The notes below the pieces were generated by a model. It did no database searches. It was not told the DNA's origin and saw nothing but the letters and a program-made list of their open reading frames with translations. From positions 58,745 to 122,744 of the IMG/VR virus record IMGVR_UViG_3300037492_000170: a DNA stretch of 64,000 bases; one strand, written 5' to 3'. Of the stretch, positions 7,478-16,645 are shown piece after piece. The DNA comes from a virus. Each line of letters starts with the position of its first letter. Within the stretch, counting starts at the first letter, position 1. Position numbers and translations under genes: made by a program.

Positions 7478-7561
7478 CTCCTTATGGTGTTTATCCTTAG
7501 TGATTATCATGGGCAGGCCGCTAAGGTTTCGGCTCTTCGGGTCTAGATTCCCTAGCCCATG
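7478..7561 (-). promoter_or_regulatory. Structured leader RNA of HNH copy 2 (same fold as at copy 1)
   Basis: On the minus strand P1 pairs 7555-7561 with 7508-7514 (CATGGGC with GCCCATG). P2 is a GGG/CCC hairpin (7539-7552). P3 is GCCG/CGGC (7530-7533 with 7517-7520) closing the identical 9-nt loop AAACCUUAG. The CUAAGGAU partner is at 7493-7500 and the SD at 7478-7483. Relative to copy 1, P1 changes GGGA/TCCC to GGGC/GCCC and P3 changes GCGG/CCGC to GCCG/CGGC, so pairing is kept while the sequence changes. The stop codon of the upstream glycosyltransferase (7521-7523) is inside the conserved loop. Confidence 0.7.
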
Positions 7562-9197
7562 CTAAAACTTGTTCAATAGCTTCTATAACTTCCTCCACAG
7601 AATGATTCATACAATCATGGTCTGGCAAAGGACACTGTTCTCTATCTTGTTGATATGGTTGATTATTAAAGCATTTATATTCTATAGGGCACGGCTTCCA
7701 CAAGTTAACTCTATCGGGACCCTCATGACCATACTGCTCTGGTCTAGTCCTCCCAAACATGGTTACTGTTGGTACATCAAAAGCTGCTGCCACATGACTC
7801 CCCATAGTGTCCAAACTAACTACAAGGCTTGAAGAAGAAATCCATCGAAAAGCTTCTCTAAATTTAAGGTTTGATATCGACACAACCTTATCAAAAGAAT
7901 CGTGCTGCTCCTCACCTGTCAGGTGGATAACATCATAACCCTTTTCAGTTAGATAATCAATAATAGCCTGCCATCTGTCATTGGACCAATACTTAGTTCT
8001 GCTGATGTCTGAGAAATCAAAGAGTTTAGCATTACTTTGCGGGCATATAACAACATAAGGTCCACTATTCTCCATAGGCTCTATTCCAAATATCTGTGGG
8101 CGCGTACTTGGAGCCACGGGAACATCTATCATCCTGCAATACGCCTCAGATATGTGTCCCTCCCACTTATTCTCTGCCATCCAACTATATATACTCTTCT
8201 CTACTCGATATGTTCTCTGTGCATCAAACTGACCCTTGGCTATCTCATCAATATCTGGATTTCCTTTGAATACGTGCTCACCGTAAGGATGATAGACTGA
8301 TATATTTCGTTCTGGATACATCTCTCGTAGTTGCCTGAAAGCAGGTTCAGACATAACCAAATCCCCGATAGCGTGACTCAAAGAAATGTGAATACCTGGT
8401 TTCAAGTTCTTCTTCAAAATATTGAACCTACGTAAATCATCGAGAGATTTACTCCCGTCTTTTACTGCTCTCGCTCCACCAGTACCTGCCCGGAAATGAT
8501 ATGCTATCGCCCCTGGATGCACTAATACTTTCATACCTTCGAGATGAACGCGCCAGGACAAGTGTGTATCCTCTCTATGAAAATTCAAGAGAACCGTCTC
8601 AAACCCATTAATCCGGTCGAGTGCTGCCTCTGTTAACATCATAGCAGAGTTTATATGCTCCACCGGAAAAGGCTTCTTCCTAGTGTGAAGGGACCACTGA
8701 ACATTAACACTGTCACTAAGATGCTCAATAGTTCCGTGTTTATATCTATCATCGTCGAGTTTAAAGGTATCCGGTTTCGTCCCGGCGAATAGCATGAGTC
8801 CAGATGCAGCACCTACAAGTGGGTCATCGAACAAAGGAACTACCTTTTCCAAGTAGTCTGGAGATAACCACGAGTCATCCTCTGCTCGATATACCAAGGG
8901 ATTCCCCCAGTCACGCGCACCTAACCACCCGGCTTGGTATACCGCCCCTACATGATAAGTGCTTGGTCCTGGTAGAATTCTTATTCTATGCCCCTGCATC
9001 TGTAATTCACCAATAATTTTAGAATAAAGTGAATGCTTGGTCCACTTCTCCTGCGTAAATGCAACATCATCAGAGTCGTCTACGATACATAAATCAAAGT
9101 TTTTAAATGTTTGCATCCTCAAACTGAACAATAGCTGATGCACAATATCCATGCGGTTGTGCGTCGCAACTATCACTGTCACCCGTTTATTGGACAT
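7521..9197 (-). CDS. Two-domain glycosyltransferase (GT2-like plus GT9/heptosyltransferase-like)
   Basis: This 558-residue protein fuses two glycosyltransferase folds. Residues 1-260 are GT2-like: VIVATHNRMD at the start, CIVDDSDD near residue 40, an EDD metal-binding triad near 106 and the late NFHREDTHLSWRVHLEG motif. From about residue 270 it becomes GT9/GT-B-like: IHISLSHAIGDLVMSEPAFR and, later, VVSLDTMGSHVAAAFDVP with FGRTRPEQYG, as in ADP-heptose transferases. It is Cys-rich near the end (CPIEYKCFNNQPYQQDREQC). The last 15 residues are encoded by the RNA element of HNH copy 2. A strong promoter lies upstream. Acceptor unknown; virion fibres or host envelope are candidates. Confidence 0.85.
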   Translation of the reverse strand: MSNKRVTVIVATHNRMDIVHQLLFSLRMQTFKNFDLCIVDDSDDVAFTQEKWTKHSLYSKIIGELQMQGHRIRILPGPSTYHVGAVYQAGWLGARDWGNPLVYRAEDDSWLSPDYLEKVVPLFDDPLVGAASGLMLFAGTKPDTFKLDDDRYKHGTIEHLSDSVNVQWSLHTRKKPFPVEHINSAMMLTEAALDRINGFETVLLNFHREDTHLSWRVHLEGMKVLVHPGAIAYHFRAGTGGARAVKDGSKSLDDLRRFNILKKNLKPGIHISLSHAIGDLVMSEPAFRQLREMYPERNISVYHPYGEHVFKGNPDIDEIAKGQFDAQRTYRVEKSIYSWMAENKWEGHISEAYCRMIDVPVAPSTRPQIFGIEPMENSGPYVVICPQSNAKLFDFSDISRTKYWSNDRWQAIIDYLTEKGYDVIHLTGEEQHDSFDKVVSISNLKFREAFRWISSSSLVVSLDTMGSHVAAAFDVPTVTMFGRTRPEQYGHEGPDRVNLWKPCPIEYKCFNNQPYQQDREQCPLPDHDCMNHSVEEVIEAIEQVLAWARESRPEEPKP

Positions 9198-9230
9198 AAA
9201 AGCCTCCCTAGTCCATTTAGAATAACATTG

Positions 9231-9259
9231 ACTATAGATGTGATTATCTGCTTTGTCAA
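9231..9259 (-). promoter_or_regulatory. Sigma-70-type promoter for the two-domain glycosyltransferase gene
   Basis: On the minus strand TTGACA (9259-9254) is followed after exactly 17 nt by TATAGT (9236-9231), five of six consensus bases in the -10. It begins within 2 bp of the end of the 64-residue gene and reads into the glycosyltransferase gene about 30 nt downstream. It would let the sugar-modification genes be transcribed separately from the late operon. Confidence 0.7.
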
Positions 9260-9260
9260 G

Positions 9261-9455
9261 TTATCGTTTACCTTGAGTCTCAATAGCTAAAGCAACGGCG
9301 TTCCTGTAATTGTCAGCAGCGATAATAAAATCACTAGTACCGCTAATAGCTGAGATATCTGCGGCTGATACCATCTGCTCCAGAGATGTAATCATCTGCA
9401 AAACAGTAAGCAGCCTCATGTCTACTTTCTCATAATCAATATTTGCTAGTGCCAT
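9261..9455 (-). CDS. Hypothetical 64-residue protein between giant fibre and glycosyltransferase
   Basis: This is a small, probably helical protein (MALANIDYEKVDMRLLTVLQ at the start, later ADNYRNAVALAIE). It has no recognised domain and no membrane segment. An AGGAGAT SD precedes the ATG by a suitable distance. Its place directly after the giant fibre gene is where phages often encode fibre assembly chaperones, but that is only positional reasoning. Confidence 0.55.
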   Translation of the reverse strand: MALANIDYEKVDMRLLTVLQMITSLEQMVSAADISAISGTSDFIIAADNYRNAVALAIETQGKR

Positions 9456-9468
9456 AAGTAATCTCCTT

Positions 9469-12400
9469 TTAGAATAGAACTATTGAATTAACAGGTGGAG
9501 TTCTAATTAGTCTGAGTGTGCCAGTACAACTGTCTAAATAAGTGTTAAACGCAGTCTGATATAGGCTATAAGAATAATTACTCATCCCAACTGCTGGACC
9601 AGCAGTAACAGAAACACTCATATAACCAGATCCCCATAGCACCCACCCAGAAGGATCAGCAAGAGGAATGTTACAGCTTAGTACGTAATTATACGCCTGC
9701 CCCCTTAGATAAGCATCTACTTTTGAACTATTACCTAAAACAACATAGTCTGTATAACAAACAACGTAGCCATAACCTGTAATATAAAAATAAAGAAGCC
9801 CTCTTGATGATCCTGTCCTTAATACATTACATTCTACTGACACATCGGGTCTAAGAAAACCAATCATTGTACTAGACGATATTGTTGCTGAATTAGTAAT
9901 ATTTACATCCCAATACTGTTCTGGTTGATGATATAAAGACCAAAGATTCCAATTGCCACCCATTCTATTGGTAGACACCACCGATATATAACCAATCAGC
10001 ATTGAGTCGCACATACCCTTATTACCAGAGCTGTCACGTGACCCACACACCGTGTAGTGTTTATCAGGCGCAGCTGTTGTTACATACCAGTAAGCAGGGT
10101 TTACCCATTCTGTTCCAAGAGTGTAGTCTTGACCGGCTGCGGGTACTTTCAGGTATATGTAATAGAAACTTCCAGCAGAGAGAGAACAGTTGTCAAGGTG
10201 GAAATGGAGCGTAGAACCATTTACCAGATTCATCTTCGAACCATTCTCAAATACTATCTGGGCATTTGTCTCCATAGGTGAAAGAGTAAAGTAGTATGTG
10301 TCCGCATAGTTCAACCTGATTGGTAGACCAGCGCTTTTTTGGTCCTCATATTTGAACCGTTTTCCAATCCAATCATAAGTAATAAGATAACTCATATCCC
10401 CAACATAACCGCTCTGGAGATTTAATTCCAGTCCCTGCAAATGCAGACTCGTAGTATCCAAAGCGCTATCAAGAGCGTTCAAATCTGATGTGAGAGATCC
10501 CATTCGTTGACTTACCAGACTTACCTTATTACTAAGGCTGTTCCAATCGCCGCTAAGATTACTGATAGTGCTGGCTGTACTATTAAGATTTCCACTGAGA
10601 GCATTGAGATTTGATGTTGCGTTGCTTAAATTGCCGGATAAAGAATTAACATTGCCGCTCAAATTACTGAGCGTTCTGCTCACGTTACTGATATGATTAC
10701 TCAGTGAGTTGTAATTATTTCCCAGCCCACTAAGGTTTAGGCTCAACGAACCTACGTTCCCACTCAAGAGAGAAGCAGTTGATTGAATGCCACTAATATT
10801 AGTAGATAATGAGTTTGTGATGAGACTAATATTACTATACGTGGACCAGAGACTTGTTACCTGCAGACTTGCGGTATTTAGGTTTCCGGATAATGCCGCA
10901 ACATTAGCACTAAGAGCACTTTCATGAACACTTAAATTGCTCATTACATTACTAACATTACTCAACCTACCGCTGAGGGTACTATAAGTATTGCTCAACC
11001 CACTAAGGTTTCCGCTCAGGGAATTTACATTGCCGCTGAGAAGAGTTAGATTAGACTGTGTGGCACTAATATTAGTAGATAATGAGTTTGTGATTAAACT
11101 CACATTGCTATATGTAGACCAGAGGCTATTGATGACTAGACTAGCACCACTCACACTAGAGGTTAAATTGCTAAGATTTCCACTAAGTAAACTAAGATTC
11201 CCACTCAAAGAAGTAAGATTACCACTGACGTTGCTAACCCTATTGCTGAGTGTATTATAATTTGAACCCAGATCGCTTGTAAGTATGCTAAGAGAATTAA
11301 TATTTCCACTCAGAAGGGACACGTCAGAGTATAGTGCGCCTAAGTTTGAATCTAACCCGGACAACTCACTACCAAAATCACTGACATAAGAATGTAATCT
11401 TATAAGGTAGGAATCTGCTGCATTAATATCTGAGGCAACACTGACTAAGTTTCCACTTAAATTACTTACACGACCAGATAATGTTTGTAAATTACTATTT
11501 ACATTTGAAGTCCAATAGCTTAATGAGGCATAGTCACTCTGCAAACTTATAGTATAGTTCGAGAGTTTGTTAACATTACTTCCTAAACCAGAGACACTAC
11601 CTGATAAGGCAGAATATGTTTGACTTATTGCACTGAAATTACTATATAAATTACTAACATCACCACTCATTGCAGAAACATTACTTCTCAAACTGAGTAG
11701 TGTATTGGATAGTCCACTTGCAGAACTAAACAAATCTACTATGTCAAGACTCATAACGTCCGTGTCTGATTGTAGATTACTTAGATTAGAATAGAGAGAC
11801 CCCATATCCTCACTAACATTTGAAGCAAACTCACTGGTATATGAGTGTAAAGCTATTATATTACCATCTGCTGCACTTATATCAGACAGGTAATCTGAAA
11901 TGTGAGACTGAACATTACTCACATTACTATAAACAGCCCCAACATCACTTACAAGGGAATTGTAGTGCAGAGAAATATTGTTAAGATTGATTCCCAATCC
12001 AGAAAGCTGTCCTGATAATGTATTAAAATTACTCCCTGTTGCACTAATGTTACCACTCAGTATATTCAAATTACTAATAGTAGCACTTAGATTTGTACTA
12101 AGACTATTTACTCGAAGGGAAACAGCAGTAAAATTAGAGGCAGCCTCAGACCGCAAAGTACTGGCTAATAAAGATATATTATTACTAATCTGGGTGTCTG
12201 CGCTCCCCAGCATATCGAATCCGTGACTGAGATTACCCAACTCAGAATAGATACCAGAAACATTGCTCCAAACATTATTGGACATAAGACTATTTGCATC
12301 ACTAAGGAATGACGTAGCACTATATAAATCACCTGAAAAGTTGCTAAAAATAGAATAGAGTGAATTAATGGTACCAGAGGCAGCACTTACGTCAGAATAG

Positions 12401-15384
12401 ATATCTCCGATATTAGTATTAATATCAGAGACTACATCGGATATACTAGAGGCTTCCTCCCAAATATCACTCAGTGTTGAATTAATAATCGATACATCAC
12501 TAATAATGTCGGATACGTTATCCTCGATGTTTGATATATTAGACCAAACATTTGAAACAAGCTCGCTTCCTATGTCACTATATAAAGAAGTTAAATCAGT
12601 AAGTTCTCCAGATAAATCGCCAACATAAGACTCTAGCTGGTCAGCATATGAATCAGTTGCACTTAAATTAGAAAATAACGCCTCGACATTACTTCCTATA
12701 TTACTTGCATTCTCTGATATGTTGTCAATATAACTACCCATATCAGAGATATCGTCACCCATACCACTAAATTCACTCTGTAAATCTGAAACATCCCCAG
12801 TTATATCGCTTAGGTTAGAGACAATATTAGATGCATTAGAGTAAGCCCCGTCTATAGCAGAATCTAAAATGGATAGATTACCTGAAAAATCACTTACTGC
12901 TGAATAAAGACCGGATAAGTTAGACTGGGCACCACTCAAATCACTAAACAAGGCGGTCACATTACTCTGAATATCGCTTACATTATCGGATATCTCATTA
13001 AAATTACTTCCCATATCGCTTATATTATCGTAAGCACCGCTAACATCACTATATAAATCATCAATATCGCTATAGATATCCTCTACATTAGATTCCATAG
13101 CATCTAAATTTGAGCCCAACGCACTAACATTATTACTCAGCGCAGACGCATTGGAATAAAGGTCTGTTATATCACTTCCTATATCTACTGTAATAGTCCC
13201 TAAATCACTTACGTCATCTAATAGTTCAGATACATCACTTCGCAGATCAGACGCTATACTATACATCATCGATAGATCATCAGAAAGACTATCAAATAAA
13301 CCTACATTGAAAGAGCCAATGCCTAATAGAAAATTAATAAAACTATCCTGGGATAGAGCTATACTGGCTAGGCTACCTAAGTCCATTGCAATATCATTCA
13401 GATTTAGTAGGGCAGCATCTTGTTTTCCAGGAGAATCTAATAGCCAATACCCGGTCAATAATCCACTGGAATCCGTCTTTACAGTTGCTACCCAACGTGC
13501 TGACGTACCAGGCCAGTTTGCAGACAAATAACCCCTTGTTGGAGCTACTTTTGAGAAGAATAATTTATTTGCGCGAGCGCCCCAACAAGTCTCATTATTA
13601 GCCATATAAACATAAAAAATAGTATCATGTTGAGAGCTAACTAAAGAAATATTACTCAATGGAGCTGATATATTTGATTCAGTGTAAGTTTGAAAATAAT
13701 CACTAACATTCGCGATATGCACATCAGAGTCTGTTGAAGGAAGGGTGATTAGTGTCTCCCCGCCAACATACACAACGCCCGCAGTACCCTCGGTTTCGGC
13801 TACCTTAAATTGAGTAGACGAGTCAGGTTTAATAGCAAAGTCAGCTTGACCTTTAAAATGCGTAGGATTAAGGATTAAACTCTTGATATACGAAATGTCT
13901 TTGGCATATAAAAATCTACCGTTAGCATCAGTCCATACGTGCCCAATACAACGAGAATAGAAAAGGGGCCAGGATTCTGTCAGTCTAAAATGCTCATGTT
14001 CTTTAGTAGATAAGAATGGTTTTAGTTGTAAGTCTTTCCTCTCGTCATAATTACCTACTGCGTTAACATCAGTTCTTCGGAAAGGTTTCCCGGTCTTAGG
14101 ATTTATCTCATTGAAGTTTATAGCATCAACTTCGTTTACAATGTATATCCAATACTCAGTATTACCAGTTAATGCCGTGTCGTGATAAACAGGTAGTTCG
14201 TCCCCGTCTATAGATACCCACGGGTCATTATTGTAAACAGATTTGCCATCCCCAATGTAAATAAGTTCCTCGGGAATATATATCTGTCCGAAGCTACCAT
14301 CCATACGAGTGAGCCGCAGTTCCTCGGTGCCCTCATAACTCAGATAAAAATCACTATAATCGCGAAAGGTCTCCTGAAGATTCGGTCGTCTACTAATCCA
14401 CGATATATCTAGCTCATGTCTGAAGTAACAATCCGAATCAGTCTCTATGAATCCAGCAACCACGGCATTAACACCAACACCCGTCGCTGCCATATAACCA
14501 TCTATTGGTGGGGTTAGTGATAAGAATAGTTTTCCCCGAAAATCCCATGCAATAGTTGTTTCCGTCTCTAACACATTGAATGCAGAAGAAGCTGTGTTTA
14601 CTAAATATATCCAATACTCTGTGTCGGGAGCCAACACAACTGGTGTAATTACATTAGCGGTAAGATCCAACGCAGGACAGGTATTAAAAACAGAGCACTG
14701 TGGGTCCGCATTTACTATCTCTCCATTTACTAAAACAGTTCCGCTTCCACCCTTAACTATATCTAATGATAATTGTTTCTTGTTGTAATATTCAATCTTC
14801 ACGTCTGGAGTAAGGAAAGCAATGAATCCTTCTGGCAGATGTTTCGTTGGTTGGTCATCTTCAAATGCAGAATGTCTAAACTTACGCCAAACATACCCGT
14901 CCCAGAATACCTCAACGTCGGGGTCTATTATTACATGTGCCCCACCAATAAGATTACCCGGATATGGAATATCATTTACATCATCTATTTCCCATAACCA
15001 AACTACTTGAGCCCAAGCATCTGTATCCGAATTCCAGAAATAAATATCATAAGGTCTACCATCATATACATCCTGACCCGCCGGGGGCCAGTTTGCTTTA
15101 GGTACACCCCACGCTTGCATGAAGGGTCTTGGACCGGCGGGAAGTTCACTAACAGTTTGAACAACCCCGGCTAATTCAAGTGTTGTATATTCTCTACCAT
15201 TCCAAATTAACGTCCTACGCCAATCACGAACAAACCTGGTCTGCCCATAAAAGTTACCTTCTGGTGATTGCCAACCAAGTCCCCGAGAATATGTCTTACC
15301 ATCGCCTACCCTTGGTGCAGTAGCACCAGGGGGCACGTAATAAAACAGACTACCCTTATCTTCTAGTGTTGGATCGTAGACCAA
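9469..15384 (-). CDS. Giant long-fibre protein with about 990 residues of heptad repeats
   Basis: This 1971-residue protein starts with TTG, preceded by a GAGGT ribosome binding site. Residues 1-650 are globular and beta-rich with repeated beta-sandwich-like units (for example NTEYWIYIVN and DTEYWIYLVN, three copies). Residues 660-1650 are regular heptads of the form [VIL]-S-x-[LIM]-x-S-[ND], exemplified by LYSNASALSNNVSALGSN, expected to form a very long (likely trimeric) coiled coil. The last 320 residues are again globular (YVGDMSYLITYDWIGKRF onward) and probably hold the distal tip. This would make a fibre rod of roughly 150 nm if continuous. A long side tail fibre or whisker is the inferred role. 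Confidence 0.85.
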   Translation of the reverse strand: MVYDPTLEDKGSLFYYVPPGATAPRVGDGKTYSRGLGWQSPEGNFYGQTRFVRDWRRTLIWNGREYTTLELAGVVQTVSELPAGPRPFMQAWGVPKANWPPAGQDVYDGRPYDIYFWNSDTDAWAQVVWLWEIDDVNDIPYPGNLIGGAHVIIDPDVEVFWDGYVWRKFRHSAFEDDQPTKHLPEGFIAFLTPDVKIEYYNKKQLSLDIVKGGSGTVLVNGEIVNADPQCSVFNTCPALDLTANVITPVVLAPDTEYWIYLVNTASSAFNVLETETTIAWDFRGKLFLSLTPPIDGYMAATGVGVNAVVAGFIETDSDCYFRHELDISWISRRPNLQETFRDYSDFYLSYEGTEELRLTRMDGSFGQIYIPEELIYIGDGKSVYNNDPWVSIDGDELPVYHDTALTGNTEYWIYIVNEVDAINFNEINPKTGKPFRRTDVNAVGNYDERKDLQLKPFLSTKEHEHFRLTESWPLFYSRCIGHVWTDANGRFLYAKDISYIKSLILNPTHFKGQADFAIKPDSSTQFKVAETEGTAGVVYVGGETLITLPSTDSDVHIANVSDYFQTYTESNISAPLSNISLVSSQHDTIFYVYMANNETCWGARANKLFFSKVAPTRGYLSANWPGTSARWVATVKTDSSGLLTGYWLLDSPGKQDAALLNLNDIAMDLGSLASIALSQDSFINFLLGIGSFNVGLFDSLSDDLSMMYSIASDLRSDVSELLDDVSDLGTITVDIGSDITDLYSNASALSNNVSALGSNLDAMESNVEDIYSDIDDLYSDVSGAYDNISDMGSNFNEISDNVSDIQSNVTALFSDLSGAQSNLSGLYSAVSDFSGNLSILDSAIDGAYSNASNIVSNLSDITGDVSDLQSEFSGMGDDISDMGSYIDNISENASNIGSNVEALFSNLSATDSYADQLESYVGDLSGELTDLTSLYSDIGSELVSNVWSNISNIEDNVSDIISDVSIINSTLSDIWEEASSISDVVSDINTNIGDIYSDVSAASGTINSLYSIFSNFSGDLYSATSFLSDANSLMSNNVWSNVSGIYSELGNLSHGFDMLGSADTQISNNISLLASTLRSEAASNFTAVSLRVNSLSTNLSATISNLNILSGNISATGSNFNTLSGQLSGLGINLNNISLHYNSLVSDVGAVYSNVSNVQSHISDYLSDISAADGNIIALHSYTSEFASNVSEDMGSLYSNLSNLQSDTDVMSLDIVDLFSSASGLSNTLLSLRSNVSAMSGDVSNLYSNFSAISQTYSALSGSVSGLGSNVNKLSNYTISLQSDYASLSYWTSNVNSNLQTLSGRVSNLSGNLVSVASDINAADSYLIRLHSYVSDFGSELSGLDSNLGALYSDVSLLSGNINSLSILTSDLGSNYNTLSNRVSNVSGNLTSLSGNLSLLSGNLSNLTSSVSGASLVINSLWSTYSNVSLITNSLSTNISATQSNLTLLSGNVNSLSGNLSGLSNTYSTLSGRLSNVSNVMSNLSVHESALSANVAALSGNLNTASLQVTSLWSTYSNISLITNSLSTNISGIQSTASLLSGNVGSLSLNLSGLGNNYNSLSNHISNVSRTLSNLSGNVNSLSGNLSNATSNLNALSGNLNSTASTISNLSGDWNSLSNKVSLVSQRMGSLTSDLNALDSALDTTSLHLQGLELNLQSGYVGDMSYLITYDWIGKRFKYEDQKSAGLPIRLNYADTYYFTLSPMETNAQIVFENGSKMNLVNGSTLHFHLDNCSLSAGSFYYIYLKVPAAGQDYTLGTEWVNPAYWYVTTAAPDKHYTVCGSRDSSGNKGMCDSMLIGYISVVSTNRMGGNWNLWSLYHQPEQYWDVNITNSATISSSTMIGFLRPDVSVECNVLRTGSSRGLLYFYITGYGYVVCYTDYVVLGNSSKVDAYLRGQAYNYVLSCNIPLADPSGWVLWGSGYMSVSVTAGPAVGMSNYSYSLYQTAFNTYLDSCTGTLRLIRTPPVNSIVLF
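10440..13410 (-). repeat. Degenerate 21-nt coding repeat (heptad array) inside giant fibre gene
   Basis: This part of the fibre gene is made of about 140 degenerate 21-nt units that encode heptads. The second half (10.5-11.2 kb) has nearly duplicated stretches, such as two copies of SLWSTYSNISLITNSLSTNI-type sequence, pointing to recent unit duplication. Most heptad junctions produce an Asn-[Val/Leu/Ile]-Ser triplet. Confidence 0.8.
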
Positions 15385-15391
15385 TTATACC

Positions 15392-15685
15392 TCATGTAAA
15401 AGCAGTTCCAGGAAGCCAGTACTGATCGGGAACAGGTTTCTGTGTTCCTTGTGCATGAAAATTCCAATTTGCACGTTCCTTCCCAGACATTTCTGTGTCA
15501 AATATATCACCTATAATAACAGCAGTGCCTAACACACTCCAACACCCACCAACTTCGGCATCAAACGCTACTGCTCCACCAAGTGCAAAGAATTCAAGAC
15601 ATCCTGGACTAACTGCTCCTATCTCAGTGCCATCTGAAGATTGAAAGTACTTATTCCAATCACCGCCTAGTGGGTCTAGTTCCAT
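15392..15685 (-). CDS. Small Trp/Gly-rich protein, paralogue A of a three-member family
   Basis: This 97-residue protein is related to its neighbours at 15695-16039 and 16642-16944. Shared features are a Gly/Ala run before AFDAEVGGCWSV, a VIIGDIFDTEMSGKERANWN segment aligning to IADTIDSVMAGFERMNHW in paralogue C, and a final D-x-Y-x-L-P-G motif (DQYWLPGTAF). It has one Cys in the GCW motif and another early. I do not know the family. Three tandem copies next to a giant fibre suggest structural tip or decoration subunits. Confidence 0.6.
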   Translation of the reverse strand: MELDPLGGDWNKYFQSSDGTEIGAVSPGCLEFFALGGAVAFDAEVGGCWSVLGTAVIIGDIFDTEMSGKERANWNFHAQGTQKPVPDQYWLPGTAFT

Positions 15686-15694
15686 AATAATACC

Positions 15695-16039
15695 TCATAA
15701 AGATGGACACGGCCCAGGTAATGCGTACTTATCAGTAGTAGGACAACAATCACCATTAGTATGAATATTGAAGTTGAAAATCTGAAACCCTTTCATAACA
15801 GGTGCATCTGTATCCCCTATAGGAATCTTAATTCCTGTAACACCCCAACAAGCTTGAGATGCAGGGTCCCAAGCTACTGCTCCACCACCAGTCATTGATT
15901 GGGCACATGCTCCAGACGCACCACCACCAGAACCTGCATTAGCCGTAGGCACAACTAGACTGATTATTTTTCCACTTGTGGTAGTGCCCATATTAATAGA
16001 AGCATAAGAACCAGCATTAGGACTAGGATTTATAGCCAT
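15695..16039 (-). CDS. Small Gly/Cys-rich protein, paralogue B of a three-member family
   Basis: This 114-residue protein aligns with paralogues A and C through GGGAVAWDPASQACWGVTG, then KIPIGDTDAPVMKGFQIFNF and the C-terminal DKYALPG motif. Several Cys residues (CAQS, ACW, GDCCP, PCPS) are present, and the N-terminal half is low-complexity Gly/Ser/Thr/Ala. There is no signal peptide. The Cys pairs could form disulfides in a virion exposed outside the cell or bind metal. Function unknown. Confidence 0.6.
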   Translation of the reverse strand: MAINPSPNAGSYASINMGTTTSGKIISLVVPTANAGSGGGASGACAQSMTGGGAVAWDPASQACWGVTGIKIPIGDTDAPVMKGFQIFNFNIHTNGDCCPTTDKYALPGPCPSL

Positions 16040-16051
16040 TAGATTACCATC

Positions 16052-16645
16052 CTACCACCCAGGGTCTTCCTCACCCGGAGTACATGGCGTTATTATTACA
16101 TCAAAGTTCTCAGTAAAATATAAGGCTAATTGTGAGTAAGCCCAATCGTGTAAAACAAGTGGAGTCTTTGCCGTAAACCTACTATCATACCAATGTGGTG
16201 GTAAAAGGTATGGACCCATAACATCCTCTCCAAACGGTGATTTCCCTGATGGCTTCCACTCTTTAATACTGGCTTGATAGGTATCTATATACTCATAAAT
16301 CTCGCTCATATGTGGAAAAGACTTGTATAATGACTCAGCAGCAATGTTCGCATCGGGACCCATAAGCTCAAGCATATATTTTGTTACCGTTCCCAACAAC
16401 AACGCACGAGTTTCATCTAAGCTCATTATACGTGCGCCCTTTGGGTCATCAACTATAACCCCCATTCCTACTATCACGCCCTTGCCCAAAGACTTAAGCA
16501 TATACTCATACCACTGCATCCCGGTACCATCGAAAAACGGTCCTATCATGGATTCTACAAACTGCTCCTCAGTGAGCCCACCCATGCCACCAGATAGAGC
16601 ATATAATTGACGAGCAATATTCGCGTAGTACTCTCTATCCGTCAT
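16052..16645 (-). CDS. Hypothetical structural-region protein
   Basis: This is a 197-residue protein, unrecognised. I chose the ATG that overlaps the upstream stop as ATGA; an in-frame start 60 nt further upstream would overlap the preceding gene by 64 bp. It is mostly helical in the first 120 residues (MTDREYYANIARQLYALSGG; LGTVTKYMLELMGPDANIAA), with a Pro/Trp-rich C-terminal part (YLLPPHWYDSRFTAKTPLVL) and an acidic end. It is inserted between two members of the small Cys-rich family, so it may act with them. No enzymatic motif seen. Confidence 0.6.
   Translation of the reverse strand: MTDREYYANIARQLYALSGGMGGLTEEQFVESMIGPFFDGTGMQWYEYMLKSLGKGVIVGMGVIVDDPKGARIMSLDETRALLLGTVTKYMLELMGPDANIAAESLYKSFPHMSEIYEYIDTYQASIKEWKPSGKSPFGEDVMGPYLLPPHWYDSRFTAKTPLVLHDWAYSQLALYFTENFDVIITPCTPGEEDPGW

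Noticed and set aside
2181-7561. Structured RNAs as HEARO/omega RNA, group I intron or hammerhead, twister or pistol ribozyme
   Set aside because: No IscB-like gene, no intron core helices (P3-P7), no CUGAUGA...GAAA core, and the conserved loop and pseudoknot do not match those consensus patterns by eye. A covariance search would be needed to exclude distant members.
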